DNA of 64,000 nucleotides from JALHUB01 sp963719465 (GCA_963719465.1 OY970386.1:124001-188000), one strand, 5' to 3'; positions 16,140 through 24,449 are shown, counted from the stretch's first letter. Notes: a model not told the origin generated them from the sequence alone. Program-made: numbers and translations.

Positions 16140-16611
16140 CCCTCTCCCCCTGCGATTCTCCGTCGCTTGGAAAAGCGCGGCGCAAGACCGCCAGCGTCTG
16201 CAGCACCGCTTCGCCCTCCGCGCCCGTCAGGCTCGCCAGCATCTCGCCGAGGCGAATTCGTGTGTGCTTGCGGGCGCGCTGCAGGACCGCCTTCCCCTGC
16301 GCCGTCAGCGACAGCGTGATCCGGCGCCGGTCGGTGCACGAGATCTGCCGCTTCACCAGTCTGCGCGCTATCAGCCCATCCACGAGCTTCGACATGGACG
16401 GCGCCGTCAGGCCGATGTGCGTCGTCACGTCATGCAAGCCGCCGCCGGGGCACCGGTCAAGGTAGGCCAGCGTTCGAAACTGGGGTACCGATAGCTCGCC
16501 GCCGCGATGGCTGCGCATCTCGCCGCGCATGACACGCATGATCTGAGGCACGACGTTGAGCAGGCCGCCGGCGCACTCGTCGGAGATCGTTCGCTCTTCT
16601 AATGATTTCAC
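16126..16611 (-). CDS. MarR-family transcriptional regulator
   Basis: The 161-residue protein has the winged-helix MarR core: LSVPQFRTLAYLDRCPGG, then LTAPSMSKLVDGLIARRLVKR (recognition helix) and CTDRRRITLSLTAQGKAVL (wing). MarR proteins usually repress an adjacent exporter and release on ligand binding. It is the first gene of the marR-ABC operon, so autoregulation with the exporter is likely. The GTG start at 16609-16611 sits where the promoter below would begin transcription, so the mRNA is probably leaderless. Confidence 0.93.
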
Positions 16612-16617
16612 TATCTA

Positions 16618-16646
16618 ATGGTATCGACGGCCAGCGTAAGTGTCAA
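16618..16646 (-). promoter_or_regulatory. Promoter of the marR-ABC operon (leaderless)
   Basis: On the minus strand a perfect TTGACA, 17 bases and TACCAT end six bases before the GTG start. Two CATTAGA direct repeats overlap the -10 and start codon and could be the regulator's site. Confidence 0.6.
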
Positions 16647-16778
16647 CGGTGCGCCGGAGGCGCGGCGAAGCGCTGCCGGACGTTTCGAGAGGGTGCTGAA
16701 AACGGGCGTGGACCTTGCGGGATTGAGGGTAGGTGTTAGATAGAAAGACCCGCCGCTGCCCTGGCAGATGGCGTTTCT

Positions 16779-16988
16779 CTAGGCGACGAGGGGCTGATGC
16801 ATCGAGACCCATTCATCCATCAGCACGTATCGCCTGAACCTCGCCTTTGCCATCGACGACAGCAGAACCCGATCGTATTCCCTCCCCACGCGTTCCTCCT
16901 CCCTCTCCTTCTGCTCCCTCTCCCTGAGGAAAGGCAAGCGCACCAGGTTTTGGCCGTCATCGACCGGACTGCGGCTCTGTCTAGCCAT
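16779..16988 (-). CDS. Small, highly charged hypothetical protein
   Basis: Reading from the ATG preceded by GGAGGGATGCAAC gives 69 residues: MARQSRSPVDDGQNLVRLPF, then LREREQKEREEERVGREYDR and a C-terminal RFRRYVLMDEWVSMH part. The middle is a charged helix that could form a coiled coil. No family is recognised. The good ribosome site and codon use support a real gene, but it is short. The 142 bases upstream hold no other gene. Confidence 0.5.
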   Translation of the reverse strand: MARQSRSPVDDGQNLVRLPFLREREQKEREEERVGREYDRVLLSSMAKARFRRYVLMDEWVSMHQPLVA

Positions 16989-17146
16989 GTTGCATCCCTC
17001 CAAGCTTTGTCATTTCACTGTGGTGCCTTTCATCTTGAGGATAGCGCGCCCATCTTAAGAACGAATCAACACCTGTAAACGAACGGTAAAACATAATATG
17101 CCGTTACAAATGTTTCGTGGATAAGCCAGAGAGGTAAGAGGGGGGC

Positions 17147-17869
17147 CTAGCCCGGCGCTGCCGTTTCGCCTATTCGCGCCAGCATCGGCAGGTTGTTGCT
17201 GATGATGCCGCCGGCGCCCAGCGTCGTCACCCGCGCCGCCTCCGCGGGGTCATCGACGCACCAGCAGAGCGTTTCGACGCCCCTCGTCTGCAGAAGATGG
17301 GCGCTCGAGCCGTCGAAGAGGTTGGAGCGCAGCGAGATGCCGTTTATCTGGTCGCCCGCCTCGAAGCGGTGGACCAGCGCCTGCCAGGCGCGGCTGTCGC
17401 CGACGGAGTAGTAGAGGCGGGTTTCCGGGAGCTCGCGCCGGGCAGCGTCGAGGAAGATCCAGTCCCCGCAGAGGCAATCGAGAGCCTCCCGCCCGAAGCG
17501 CCGCAGCGACGCGGCCAGTATGCCCACGTACTCGGCCGCGCTCTCCGAGCGATACGACTGCTTCAGGTCGAGCAGAAGCTGGCACGCGCCCGCCGACTCG
17601 AGCAATCCCTCCAGAGGCATCGGATGCGGAAGGAATCGCACCTGGACGGGGCCCAGCCGGAACAAACTCCACTCGCGCGGCTCCAGCGATTGCCGGGCGA
17701 CGTAGATGGGCAGGAGCGGCAGTCGACGGTCGTGGCCGAGCCAGAGGCGGCCGCCGCGGAGTCGCACGTCTGCTTCGATCATGTCGACGGGACTGGCGAG
17801 AGCGATTTGGAGGAGACGGCGGCTGTTGCCGAAGGAGTGGGCGACGCGCAGCAGCGCTCCGGCCATCAA
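17147..17869 (-). CDS. Glycerophosphodiester phosphodiesterase-like protein
   Basis: The 240-residue protein resembles GDPD-family TIM barrels. AHSFGNSRR stands where the usual AHRG is, then MIEADVRLRGGRLWLGHDR, which matches the metal-binding Glu-x-Asp and the H-D pair, then LLLDLKQ, and at the end LCWCVDDPAEAARVTTLGAGGIISN. These enzymes split glycerophosphodiesters into an alcohol and glycerol-3-phosphate. The first His-Arg is changed to His-Ser, so activity may be altered. The start overlaps the glycosyltransferase stop in an ATGA, so it is translated with that gene. Confidence 0.82.
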   Translation of the reverse strand: MMAGALLRVAHSFGNSRRLLQIALASPVDMIEADVRLRGGRLWLGHDRRLPLLPIYVARQSLEPREWSLFRLGPVQVRFLPHPMPLEGLLESAGACQLLLDLKQSYRSESAAEYVGILAASLRRFGREALDCLCGDWIFLDAARRELPETRLYYSVGDSRAWQALVHRFEAGDQINGISLRSNLFDGSSAHLLQTRGVETLCWCVDDPAEAARVTTLGAGGIISNNLPMLARIGETAAPG

Positions 17870-19080
17870 GGCTCCCTGGACCTCGCTTCAGCGCGCGCGT
17901 ACGATCGCGCCGGGTTCAGGAAAAGACGGCAGATCACCGCCAGCATTTCCAGCCCGACGCTTACCGACGCCTTCGAGCGGCCGGCCTTCCGGTCCTCGAA
18001 CCGGATCGGCACTTCGATGAGCCTGAAACCCGAGCGCCAGGCAAGGTGGTTCATCTCCACCTGGAAGGCAAAGCCGCGCGAGCGAACGGAATCGAGCGGC
18101 AGGCCGGCGAGCGCCAGACGGCTCCAGCACTTGAAACCGCCCGTGCCGTCCTGCACCGGTATGCCCAGCAGCAGGTGCGCCGCCAGGCTGGACGCCCGGC
18201 TCATAAAGACGCGCCTGAACGGCCAGCCGGGGGTCGAGCCGCCGGGGACGTAGCGCGAGCCGACAACCACGCTGCCGGGGCTTGCCGCCGCGGCGAACCG
18301 CAGCAGGTCGGCCGGGTCGTGGGAGAAGTCGCTGTCCATCTGGAAGACGAGGCCTGCGCCTATGTCCAGCGCCAGGCGAAAACCGGTGATATAAGCGCTG
18401 GCGATCCCCAGCTTTGCCGGGCGGCTGAGCAGATGAATGCGAGGCTCCTCGCGCGCCATCTCTGCCACGACCTCGCCCGTCCCGTCCGGCGACGAATCGT
18501 CCACCACCAGCACCTCGTACTCCATGCCGAGCGACAGGATTCGCTCAAGCAACAGGCCTATATTGGCGATCTCGTTGTAGGTTGGGATGACGACGATACT
18601 CTTGCCCGGACCGTCCCGCTCTTCAAAAGCCTCGGCGGGCAACGGCCTTGCCTTCACGCGCCAGATCCAGGAAGCGCTGAACACAAAGTTGACGATGGAG
18701 GCGACGACGATGGCCACGAGGTTCGCCGCAAGATAGTGCATGCTGTTCGCCGTCGTCAGCAGCAGGAAGAGCGTCAGGTTCATGACGCCGGCCACTGCCG
18801 CTGTGCCCTGGAACGCCAGAAAACGAGAGCGCCAGGATCTGACCTGCCTTTCAGCGCCAAAGGTCCAGGCGTCGTTCAGGACGAAGTTCCAGCAGATCGA
18901 AATCTCCACGGCCAGCGACGCGCCGAGAGCCCGCGGCAGCCCGAGATGGCTCAATGATAGCCAGAGGACAAACATGTTCACGCCGACGCCGGTCAGTCCG
19001 ACGGCGAAGAAGCGGTACGCCAGCGGCAGAGGCAGCTCGTCCAGCCAGCGCCACAGCGCAAGCAACATCCTTTTCGTCAC
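17866..19080 (-). CDS. GtrA-like flippase fused to a GT2 glycosyltransferase
   Basis: Residues 1-145 form a GtrA-type domain with four membrane helices (FFAVGLTGVGVNMFVLWLSL to VNFVFSASWIW). Residues about 160-395 form a dolichyl-phosphate-mannose-synthase-like GT2 domain with VVIPTYNE, VVDDSSPDGTG, QMDSDFSHDP (the DxD site) and GSRYVPGG. Such enzymes put a sugar on polyprenyl phosphate, and GtrA proteins help move it across the membrane. The common fusion order is GT2 then GtrA; here it is reversed. It overlaps its neighbours on both sides by four bases, so GT39, this gene and GDPD are one operon. The GT39 protein is the likely user of the lipid-linked sugar. Confidence 0.88.
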   Translation of the reverse strand: MTKRMLLALWRWLDELPLPLAYRFFAVGLTGVGVNMFVLWLSLSHLGLPRALGASLAVEISICWNFVLNDAWTFGAERQVRSWRSRFLAFQGTAAVAGVMNLTLFLLLTTANSMHYLAANLVAIVVASIVNFVFSASWIWRVKARPLPAEAFEERDGPGKSIVVIPTYNEIANIGLLLERILSLGMEYEVLVVDDSSPDGTGEVVAEMAREEPRIHLLSRPAKLGIASAYITGFRLALDIGAGLVFQMDSDFSHDPADLLRFAAAASPGSVVVGSRYVPGGSTPGWPFRRVFMSRASSLAAHLLLGIPVQDGTGGFKCWSRLALAGLPLDSVRSRGFAFQVEMNHLAWRSGFRLIEVPIRFEDRKAGRSKASVSVGLEMLAVICRLFLNPARSYARAEARSREP

Positions 19081-20669
19081 GGCAGACCTCCTGTCGCCTC
19101 AGACGCTGAAGCCAGCGCCATGCTGGTCGAGCTGACGTGGAGATAGAAGGAAGCGTAGTCCACCTGGCCAGCGTAGACGTAGTGTTGCTTCAGGTAGTTC
19201 TCAAGCTCCGCGGGCGGGCCGTTTTCACAACCAGCGAAATCGTGACTCGTGACGCCGCATTCGTATGTCAGCAGGATCAGCTTCGGCTGATGGACGTCCA
19301 GGTCGTGCAGGACTTCGTCCATCATTTTCGGATCGATGCCGTAGGCTCGGGCGTGCACCCACCGACTGGCAAGCTTTCGGTCGGCAAGGAAGTCGATGTC
19401 GCTCTGCCGGCCGAACTCGTACACGTAGTCGTTGGGCGTCGTCAACGCGTCGACCTCCTGAGCGATCGCCGGGGCCTCAAGCGACCGCTCGGCATAGTCG
19501 CGGAACATGTACTGGGCAAGGAAGCGGTCCTTCGCCGAAGGAAAAGCATAGAGCGCCGCCGACAGGCCGACCGAGACGACGGCGCAGCCAATCGCAACCT
19601 GCCCCAACCTGCGCCGCCCGAGCCGCCACGAATCGATGACGGCATCGACGCCGACGGCGCCCATGATCGCCACCGCCGGCAAGAGCCCGACGTTGTAGTG
19701 CGCGGATACCTTTCCCATCGACTGCGCCGCCAACTCTGAGAACACGGCGAAGACGAGGATGAGCCCGGCCTTGCGATCGCGCCTCTGCCAGAGCCGCACA
19801 CCGCCGACGACCGCCAGCAGCCAGAGAACGAGCCCGCCGAACAACGGCAGCGGGTCGAGCAGCAGCGGCGGGACGATCTTCAGGATGAGCGGGTTCTGGC
19901 CCGAGAAAAGGAAGTTGAACTTCACCGTCGCGTAGAAGAAGTCGTATAGCGCGCCCTGGGCGGCGAAATAGGCCACGAACGGCGCCAGCCCAAGCAGCGC
20001 GCCGGCCATGAGCAAGACGGCCGACTGCACGTGTCGTCTGCGCTCCGCCGGATGTCGCACGGCGAGCGCGCCCAGCCACAGCAGGTAGCCGACGAGCGGG
20101 CCGGCCGCCGCCTGCTTGGTCAGGGCGGCAAACGCCGTCAAGATTCCCGCCGCGACGAACCACAGCTGGTTGCCGCCGAGCCCACCGCGGGTGAAGGCCC
20201 AGAAACCGGCGGCAAGCGGCCAGAGCATCAGGATCTCTGCGTTCGCGTTCGCCTGCAGGAATGGATTGCCGAAGGCAACACCGAATAGCAGCGCCGCCAG
20301 TATGCCCTTCCGCGGGCCGAGCAGAATGCGGGCGGTGTCCCACACGAACGGTACCGCCGCCGCTGTCCCAAGCGCCGCCAGCAGCCTCGGAGCGACGACC
20401 GTCTGGCCCAGCAGCTTGAACGCGGCCACGTACCAGAGAAAGAGAAGAGGCCCCTTGTTGTCCCACAGGTCTCGATACGGCACCGAGCCCTGAATCCAGC
20501 CCCGGGCGATCACGCCGTACAGGCCCTGGTCCCTTTCGAACGGCGCATTGAACAGAGGCGCTAGCAAGAGCACCGGGAGCAGCGAGAGCCCGGCCAAGAG
20601 TGCGAATAGGAGCAGCCGTCGCTGGAGGGGTGAGCCGTGGAACCGCTCAATGGCTACCGTCGCTCGCAA
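19077..20669 (-). CDS. GT39/ArnT-type membrane glycosyltransferase
   Basis: The 530-residue protein has around ten hydrophobic segments. The first outer loop carries ERDQGLYGVIARGWIQG and PYRDLWDNKGPLLF, the acidic pair and motif of PMT/ArnT family enzymes. These take a sugar from polyprenyl phosphate and place it on a protein or lipid outside the membrane. A soluble C-terminal part of about 130 residues (YVYEFGRQSDIDFLADRK and on) follows. The start codon is TTG with only a weak ribosome site. It is the first gene of the operon with the GtrA-GT2 fusion. Confidence 0.85.
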   Translation of the reverse strand: MRATVAIERFHGSPLQRRLLLFALLAGLSLLPVLLLAPLFNAPFERDQGLYGVIARGWIQGSVPYRDLWDNKGPLLFLWYVAAFKLLGQTVVAPRLLAALGTAAAVPFVWDTARILLGPRKGILAALLFGVAFGNPFLQANANAEILMLWPLAAGFWAFTRGGLGGNQLWFVAAGILTAFAALTKQAAAGPLVGYLLWLGALAVRHPAERRRHVQSAVLLMAGALLGLAPFVAYFAAQGALYDFFYATVKFNFLFSGQNPLILKIVPPLLLDPLPLFGGLVLWLLAVVGGVRLWQRRDRKAGLILVFAVFSELAAQSMGKVSAHYNVGLLPAVAIMGAVGVDAVIDSWRLGRRRLGQVAIGCAVVSVGLSAALYAFPSAKDRFLAQYMFRDYAERSLEAPAIAQEVDALTTPNDYVYEFGRQSDIDFLADRKLASRWVHARAYGIDPKMMDEVLHDLDVHQPKLILLTYECGVTSHDFAGCENGPPAELENYLKQHYVYAGQVDYASFYLHVSSTSMALASASEATGGLP

Positions 20670-20753
20670 GATTCGTCTCGCCTTTCCTGATTGGCGGGTC
20701 CTTCCCCCCTCAGAGGCTTTCCCTCAGGACGGCCGGGAGCCTTTGCCAATCCT

Positions 20754-20782
20754 ATTATGACGGGCTCCTGTCATACCTTCAA
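20754..20782 (-). promoter_or_regulatory. Promoter of the GT39 / GtrA-GT2 / GDPD operon
   Basis: On the minus strand TTGAAG, 17 bases and CATAAT, about 78 bases before the GT39 start. Confidence 0.5.
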
Positions 20783-20850
20783 ATCGAATTCTAGAGCGGC
20801 ATCCAGGCCGTGCCAAGGTGCGAACGCACCAATGTTCGCTAGTACATTCC

Positions 20851-20869
20851 CACTATCAAGATGATAGTG
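20851..20869. promoter_or_regulatory. Palindromic operator candidate
   Basis: CACTATCA and TGATAGTG form an eight-base perfect inverted repeat around AGA. It sits between the two divergent promoters, 47 bases upstream of the rsbR -35, with no T run, so an operator is likelier than a terminator. Confidence 0.4.
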
Positions 20870-20915
20870 CAACATCCTTGACCAGCGGGACCGCTTGACC
20901 TCCGCTGCTGCCTTT

Positions 20916-20945
20916 TTGACGCGCTGCCTTCAGCCGTGATAGGAT
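20916..20945 (+). promoter_or_regulatory. Promoter candidate of the rsbRSTX operon
   Basis: TTGACG, 18 bases and TAGGAT; the -10 is imperfect. It leaves a leader of about 130 bases. Confidence 0.4.
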
Positions 20946-21079
20946 GACTTCTAACAGTCCGTTGTTGTGGGATAAGAGGCCCGCTGCCGCGAATGCTCAG
21001 ATCAACCCTCCGCGTTCAGTTTGGCCGCCGTCTGGGCGGTCTATGCATTGCCATCTCTAGCATGAAGCAGGAGTGAAGC

Positions 21080-21955
21080 ATGTCCCCAAGAAGAACGACT
21101 CGTCAGCCCTCATCGGCCGCGCCGTCTGAGCAAGCGCTCGTACGCGAACTCGTCACGCACCTCCGCGAGAAACGGGAAGCGCTCCGCCGGCAATGGGTGC
21201 AGCAGATGACCGCCAAAGGCCTGCTCGCCGGTCTGACCCCCGAGGAGACGGAAACGGAGTCCGTCAACATCTACGACACCTGCGTCGGCTGTCTTGACAC
21301 CGGCGAATACTCCGGCGCGGAACGCTACGCCGCCAGCATGGCGGAACGCGGCGTGCTGCGCGGCATGACGACGGAGCAGATCATCGGTGGTCTCCTGACT
21401 CTGCGCGACGTTTACGGTCGAAGTCTCTTCGAACGGTACCAGCGCGACATGGCCCGCCTCTCGGCAGCGCTGGGCATCTACGAGCCGGTCGCCAACAAGA
21501 TCCTTTCGATCGTCGCCCTCGCCTTCATCGAAGAGCGCGAGAAAGTCGTGCGCCAGCAGCAGGAAGCGATCCGCGAGCTGTCGACACCGGTGCTGCAGGT
21601 GCGAGAGGGTCTGCTTATCTTGCCGATCATTGGCGTGATCGACTCCGTGAGGGCCAGGCAGCTCACGGAGCAGCTCCTGCACGGCATCCGCAACAGCCGC
21701 GCCAAGGTCGTCGTTATGGACATCACCGGCGTGCCGAACGTCGACTCCAAAGTGGCGAACCACCTGGTGCAGACCGTGGACGCGGCCCGGCTTCTCGGCG
21801 CGACAGTGATCGTCACCGGTGTTTCCGCCGCCATCGCGCAGACGCTGGTGACCCTGGGTCTGGACCTGAGCAAGATGAACACCGTCGGCGACCTCCAGGG
21901 CGGCATCGAGCACGCGGACGCTCTCCTCGGCTACAAGGTCATTGCGTCGGGCTAA
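21080..21955 (+). CDS. rsbR: RsbR-type stressosome scaffold protein
   Basis: The 291-residue protein has a helical sensor-like N-terminal half (about residues 15-160, with LREKREALRRQWVQQM and LTLRDVYGRSLFERY) and a C-terminal STAS domain (about 170-285) with REGLLILPIIGVIDSVRA and DITGVPNVDSKVA. That is the layout of RsbR co-antagonists that build the stressosome with RsbS and hold RsbT. By motif position, Ser189 and Ser223 stand where Bacillus RsbRA has its two phosphorylated threonines. The N-terminal half would read the stress signal, identity unknown. It is the first gene of a five-gene operon, with ribosome site CAGGAG. Confidence 0.9.
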   Translation: MSPRRTTRQPSSAAPSEQALVRELVTHLREKREALRRQWVQQMTAKGLLAGLTPEETETESVNIYDTCVGCLDTGEYSGAERYAASMAERGVLRGMTTEQIIGGLLTLRDVYGRSLFERYQRDMARLSAALGIYEPVANKILSIVALAFIEEREKVVRQQQEAIRELSTPVLQVREGLLILPIIGVIDSVRARQLTEQLLHGIRNSRAKVVVMDITGVPNVDSKVANHLVQTVDAARLLGATVIVTGVSAAIAQTLVTLGLDLSKMNTVGDLQGGIEHADALLGYKVIASG

Positions 21956-21981
21956 TCTGAGCAGGTAGTAAGGCAAGAGTA

Positions 21982-22353
21982 ATGAGCGTTCCTATCATGA
22001 AGCAGGGCGGTGTCCTCATCGCCTCCGTCCAGTCGGAGCTGAGCGACGCCGACCTCATCCAGTTGCGAGACGATCTCCTCCAGCGTGTCGGCGCCCTGCG
22101 GACCCATGGGGTAGTAATCGACGTGACTGCGCTTGATGTTATCGATTCGTTCGCCGCCCGTGTGTTGAGCAATATCGCCCAGATGGTGCGCTTGCGCGGC
22201 GCAACAACCGTCATCGCGGGCATTCAGGCAGACGTTGCCTTCTCCATGATCCAGCTTGGCCTGGCGCTCCCGGGCGTGACCACAGTCCTCGACCTGGAGG
22301 AAGCGCTTTCTGTCCTCGCCGAGGTGAGCGAGTCGACCGATGGAAGCAGTTGA
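21982..22353 (+). CDS. rsbS: RsbS-type STAS protein of the stressosome
   Basis: The protein is 123 residues and only a STAS domain. It opens MSVPIMKQGGVLIASVQSEL and carries VVIDVTALDVIDSFAARVL; Ser56 in DSFAAR matches the RsbS serine phosphorylated by RsbT. In the stressosome RsbS holds RsbT until that serine is phosphorylated. It lies 26 bases after rsbR and overlaps rsbT by 14 bases. Confidence 0.92.
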   Translation: MSVPIMKQGGVLIASVQSELSDADLIQLRDDLLQRVGALRTHGVVIDVTALDVIDSFAARVLSNIAQMVRLRGATTVIAGIQADVAFSMIQLGLALPGVTTVLDLEEALSVLAEVSESTDGSS

Positions 22354-22744
22354 GGCGAAAGTCCGCATCCACTCAGAGGCGGACATAGTCAGCGCACGCC
22401 AGGCCAGCCGGGAGATCGCGCTCCAGCTCGGCTTCGGCGCCACCGACATGGCGCTCATTGCCACCGCCGTCTCCGAGCTGGCCCGCAACATCTGGCAGTA
22501 CGTCGGCGACGGCTGCATCGAGATGTGCATCGTTGAGCGGAGCGCCAGCAAAGGCATCTCGATCGTCGCGCACGACGACGGGCCGGGGATCCCGGACACC
22601 GAGATGGCGATGCGCGATGGCTACAGCACCGGCGGCGGCCTGGGCCTGGGCCTCCCCGGCACCCGCCGCATGATGGACGACTTCGAGCTCGAGTCGGAGC
22701 CCGGCAAGGGCACCACCGTCACTGTCGTGAAGTGGCTCCGCTAG
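22340..22744 (+). CDS. rsbT: RsbT-type serine/threonine kinase
   Basis: The 134-residue protein has a GHKL ATPase fold. The N box is AVSELARNIWQY, the G1 box is DDGPGIPD, the G2 region is GGGLGLGLPGTRRMMD and the end is GKGTTVTVVKW. RsbT phosphorylates RsbS and RsbR, then leaves the stressosome to activate a partner with an RsbU-type N-terminus. Here the only such partner nearby is the histidine kinase at 23364. It overlaps rsbS, so the two are made together. Confidence 0.93.
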   Translation: MEAVEAKVRIHSEADIVSARQASREIALQLGFGATDMALIATAVSELARNIWQYVGDGCIEMCIVERSASKGISIVAHDDGPGIPDTEMAMRDGYSTGGGLGLGLPGTRRMMDDFELESEPGKGTTVTVVKWLR

Positions 22745-22754
22745 GGGGCCGGCG

Positions 22755-23367
22755 GTGAGCGGGATTCTCAGACATCGAATGGGCGGTCGCGAGCAAGCCG
22801 ATTCCGGGCGAGGCCGTCCTCGGCGACGCGTACGTTGTGACGGAGCGCAGGCAGGGGGCGCTGCTGGCGGTCGCCGATGGCCTGGGGCACGGTCCGGAGG
22901 CCGCGGCGGCCGCTGACAAAGTCGTCGGGATCCTGAAGCTCTCCGGTGAAGAAGACATCCCTTCGCTCCTGCGCCGCTGCGACCTGGCCTTGAAGCAAAC
23001 ACGCGGCGCCGTCCTCAGCCTCGCGACGATGGACTTCGAGTCGCGCACCGTCGAATGGGCGGGTATCGGCAACGTGGAGGGGATTCTACTGCGGCGGCCG
23101 GTCGAAGACCGACCGAAACATCGGCGATTGGCGCCGCAACCTGGCGTGCTGGGAGACCACGCGAGAACACCGCGGACAGAATCAAACCCTATGTATGCCG
23201 GCGACGTGCTGGTATTCGCCACGGACGGGATCGTCCATTCTTTCGCCGACAACCTGGAGCCCCTGATGTCGTCGTCGCCTGAGCGAATAGCGCGGCATAT
23301 ACTGGAAGAGTTCTGGCGCGGCAACGACGATGCGCTCGTGCTCGTCGCCAGGTACAAGGGAGAATGA
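22755..23367 (+). CDS. rsbX: RsbX-type PP2C phosphatase, frame break near the start
   Basis: The main frame gives SDIEWAVASKPIPGEAVLGD, then VADGLGHGPEAAAAADK with the metal-binding DGLGHG, and later VLVFATDGI and GNDDALVLV, the PP2C motifs of RsbX. RsbX removes phosphate from RsbS and RsbR and resets the stressosome. The only good start is the GTG at 22755, one frame away, with an extra base in GGGATTCTCAG (22761-22770). Without it the protein would begin MSGISDIEW. A shorter start at GTG 22837 would lose part of the fold. The product is about 203 residues, as in the family. The stop overlaps the start of the kinase gene. Confidence 0.82.
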
Positions 23368-24449
23368 GAAGCGTGAAGACACAGGACGAGCTGGCGCTTG
23401 ACTATGAGCAGGCGCTGGCGGACTGCCTGCAGGCGCACAATCCCAACGTCATTAACCTTGCCTATCGCTTCGGCCATCGCGCCCTCGAAGCCGGGCTGGG
23501 CGTGCTGGACTTCGTGAATCTGCACTTCCGTGCCGTCGAGAAGCTGGTATCACAGGAGCCCGGACCGACGCGGGACTTCGACTGGACGTGTCAGGCGCAG
23601 TTTCTCATCGAGGCCCTGGCGCCGTTCGAAATGGTCCACCGGGGCTTCACGGAGGCGAACGAGTCACTGTGCAAGATCAACGAGGAGCTGGACCAGCGGG
23701 TGAAGGACCGCACCGCCGAGCTGGAAACCGCCACCGAGGAGCTTCGAAAGCACCGCAATGAGTTCATCGCCATGGTGGGGCACGAGTTCAAGAACCCGCT
23801 CAGCGTCATCAAGGGCGTGGCGGCTACCGCCGTCGGCTCTCAGCGGCCGTTTGACCTCTCGGAGAGCCACGAGGCGTTCGAGATGATCAACGAGCAGGCG
23901 GACAGACTTCGCGACCTCGTTGACAACCTCCTGGACATCACCCGCGTCGACGCGGGCACGCTCTCCTTCAACCGCGAGCCGCTCGACCTTTCGCTGCTGA
24001 TCGACGAGGCGACCCGGCACTTCGCTTTCATCGGCGGCGGTCATCCCGTTCGCACGATTCTTTCGCCCGGCCTGCCGCCGGTAAACGCTGATAAACGCCG
24101 TATCGGCCAGGTCATCTCGAACCTGCTTTCCAACGCGGCTAAATTCTCGGACGAGTCCGCGCCGATCGACCTTTCCGCGCTCGCGGACGGTGACCACGTG
24201 CGGATTGAAGTGCGCGACAGCGGCCTCGGCATCCCTCCCGAACGCATCGGGGAGCTGTTCCAGAAGTTCTCACAGCTCCATCCCGGCCTGAAGCACAAGG
24301 GCACGGGCCTCGGCCTAGCGATCTGCAAGGGAATCGTAGAGGCGCACGGCGGTCGCATCTGGGCGGAGAGCGACGGCGAGGGGAGGGGCGCGACCTTCCT
24401 GTTCACGCTACCGGTTGCGCGTTCAGGCGGTTCGCCCGCGGCTACATAA
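23364..24449 (+). CDS. Histidine kinase with RsbU-like N-terminal domain
   Basis: The 361-residue kinase has no membrane segment. Residues 10-95 (YEQALADCLQAH, RFGHRALEAGLGVLDFVNLH, ALAPFEMVHRGF) match the N-terminal RsbT-binding domain of RsbU. A coiled linker follows (INEELDQRVKDRTAELE). The HisKA box is AMVGHEFKNPLS with His140, and the ATPase part has NLLSNAAKFS, DSGLGIP and GTGLGLAI. So RsbT would activate a histidine kinase here in place of the usual SpoIIE-type phosphatase. No response regulator gene is adjacent. Its stop overlaps the stop of the convergent pilB by a few bases. Confidence 0.9.
   Translation: MRSVKTQDELALDYEQALADCLQAHNPNVINLAYRFGHRALEAGLGVLDFVNLHFRAVEKLVSQEPGPTRDFDWTCQAQFLIEALAPFEMVHRGFTEANESLCKINEELDQRVKDRTAELETATEELRKHRNEFIAMVGHEFKNPLSVIKGVAATAVGSQRPFDLSESHEAFEMINEQADRLRDLVDNLLDITRVDAGTLSFNREPLDLSLLIDEATRHFAFIGGGHPVRTILSPGLPPVNADKRRIGQVISNLLSNAAKFSDESAPIDLSALADGDHVRIEVRDSGLGIPPERIGELFQKFSQLHPGLKHKGTGLGLAICKGIVEAHGGRIWAESDGEGRGATFLFTLPVARSGGSPAAT

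Larger units (their letters stand above)
20670..21079. other. Gene-free region between divergent operons
   Basis: 410 bases with the minus-strand promoter for the GT39 operon (20754-20782), a perfect palindrome at 20851-20869 and a plus-strand promoter candidate for the stressosome operon (20916-20945). A leader of about 130 bases follows before rsbR. No further gene is seen. Confidence 0.6.

Noticed and set aside
22837..23367. Short rsbX starting at GTG 22837
   Set aside because: It would lose the conserved first part of the phosphatase, which is present just upstream in the same frame; a start at 22755 with one wrong base fits better.
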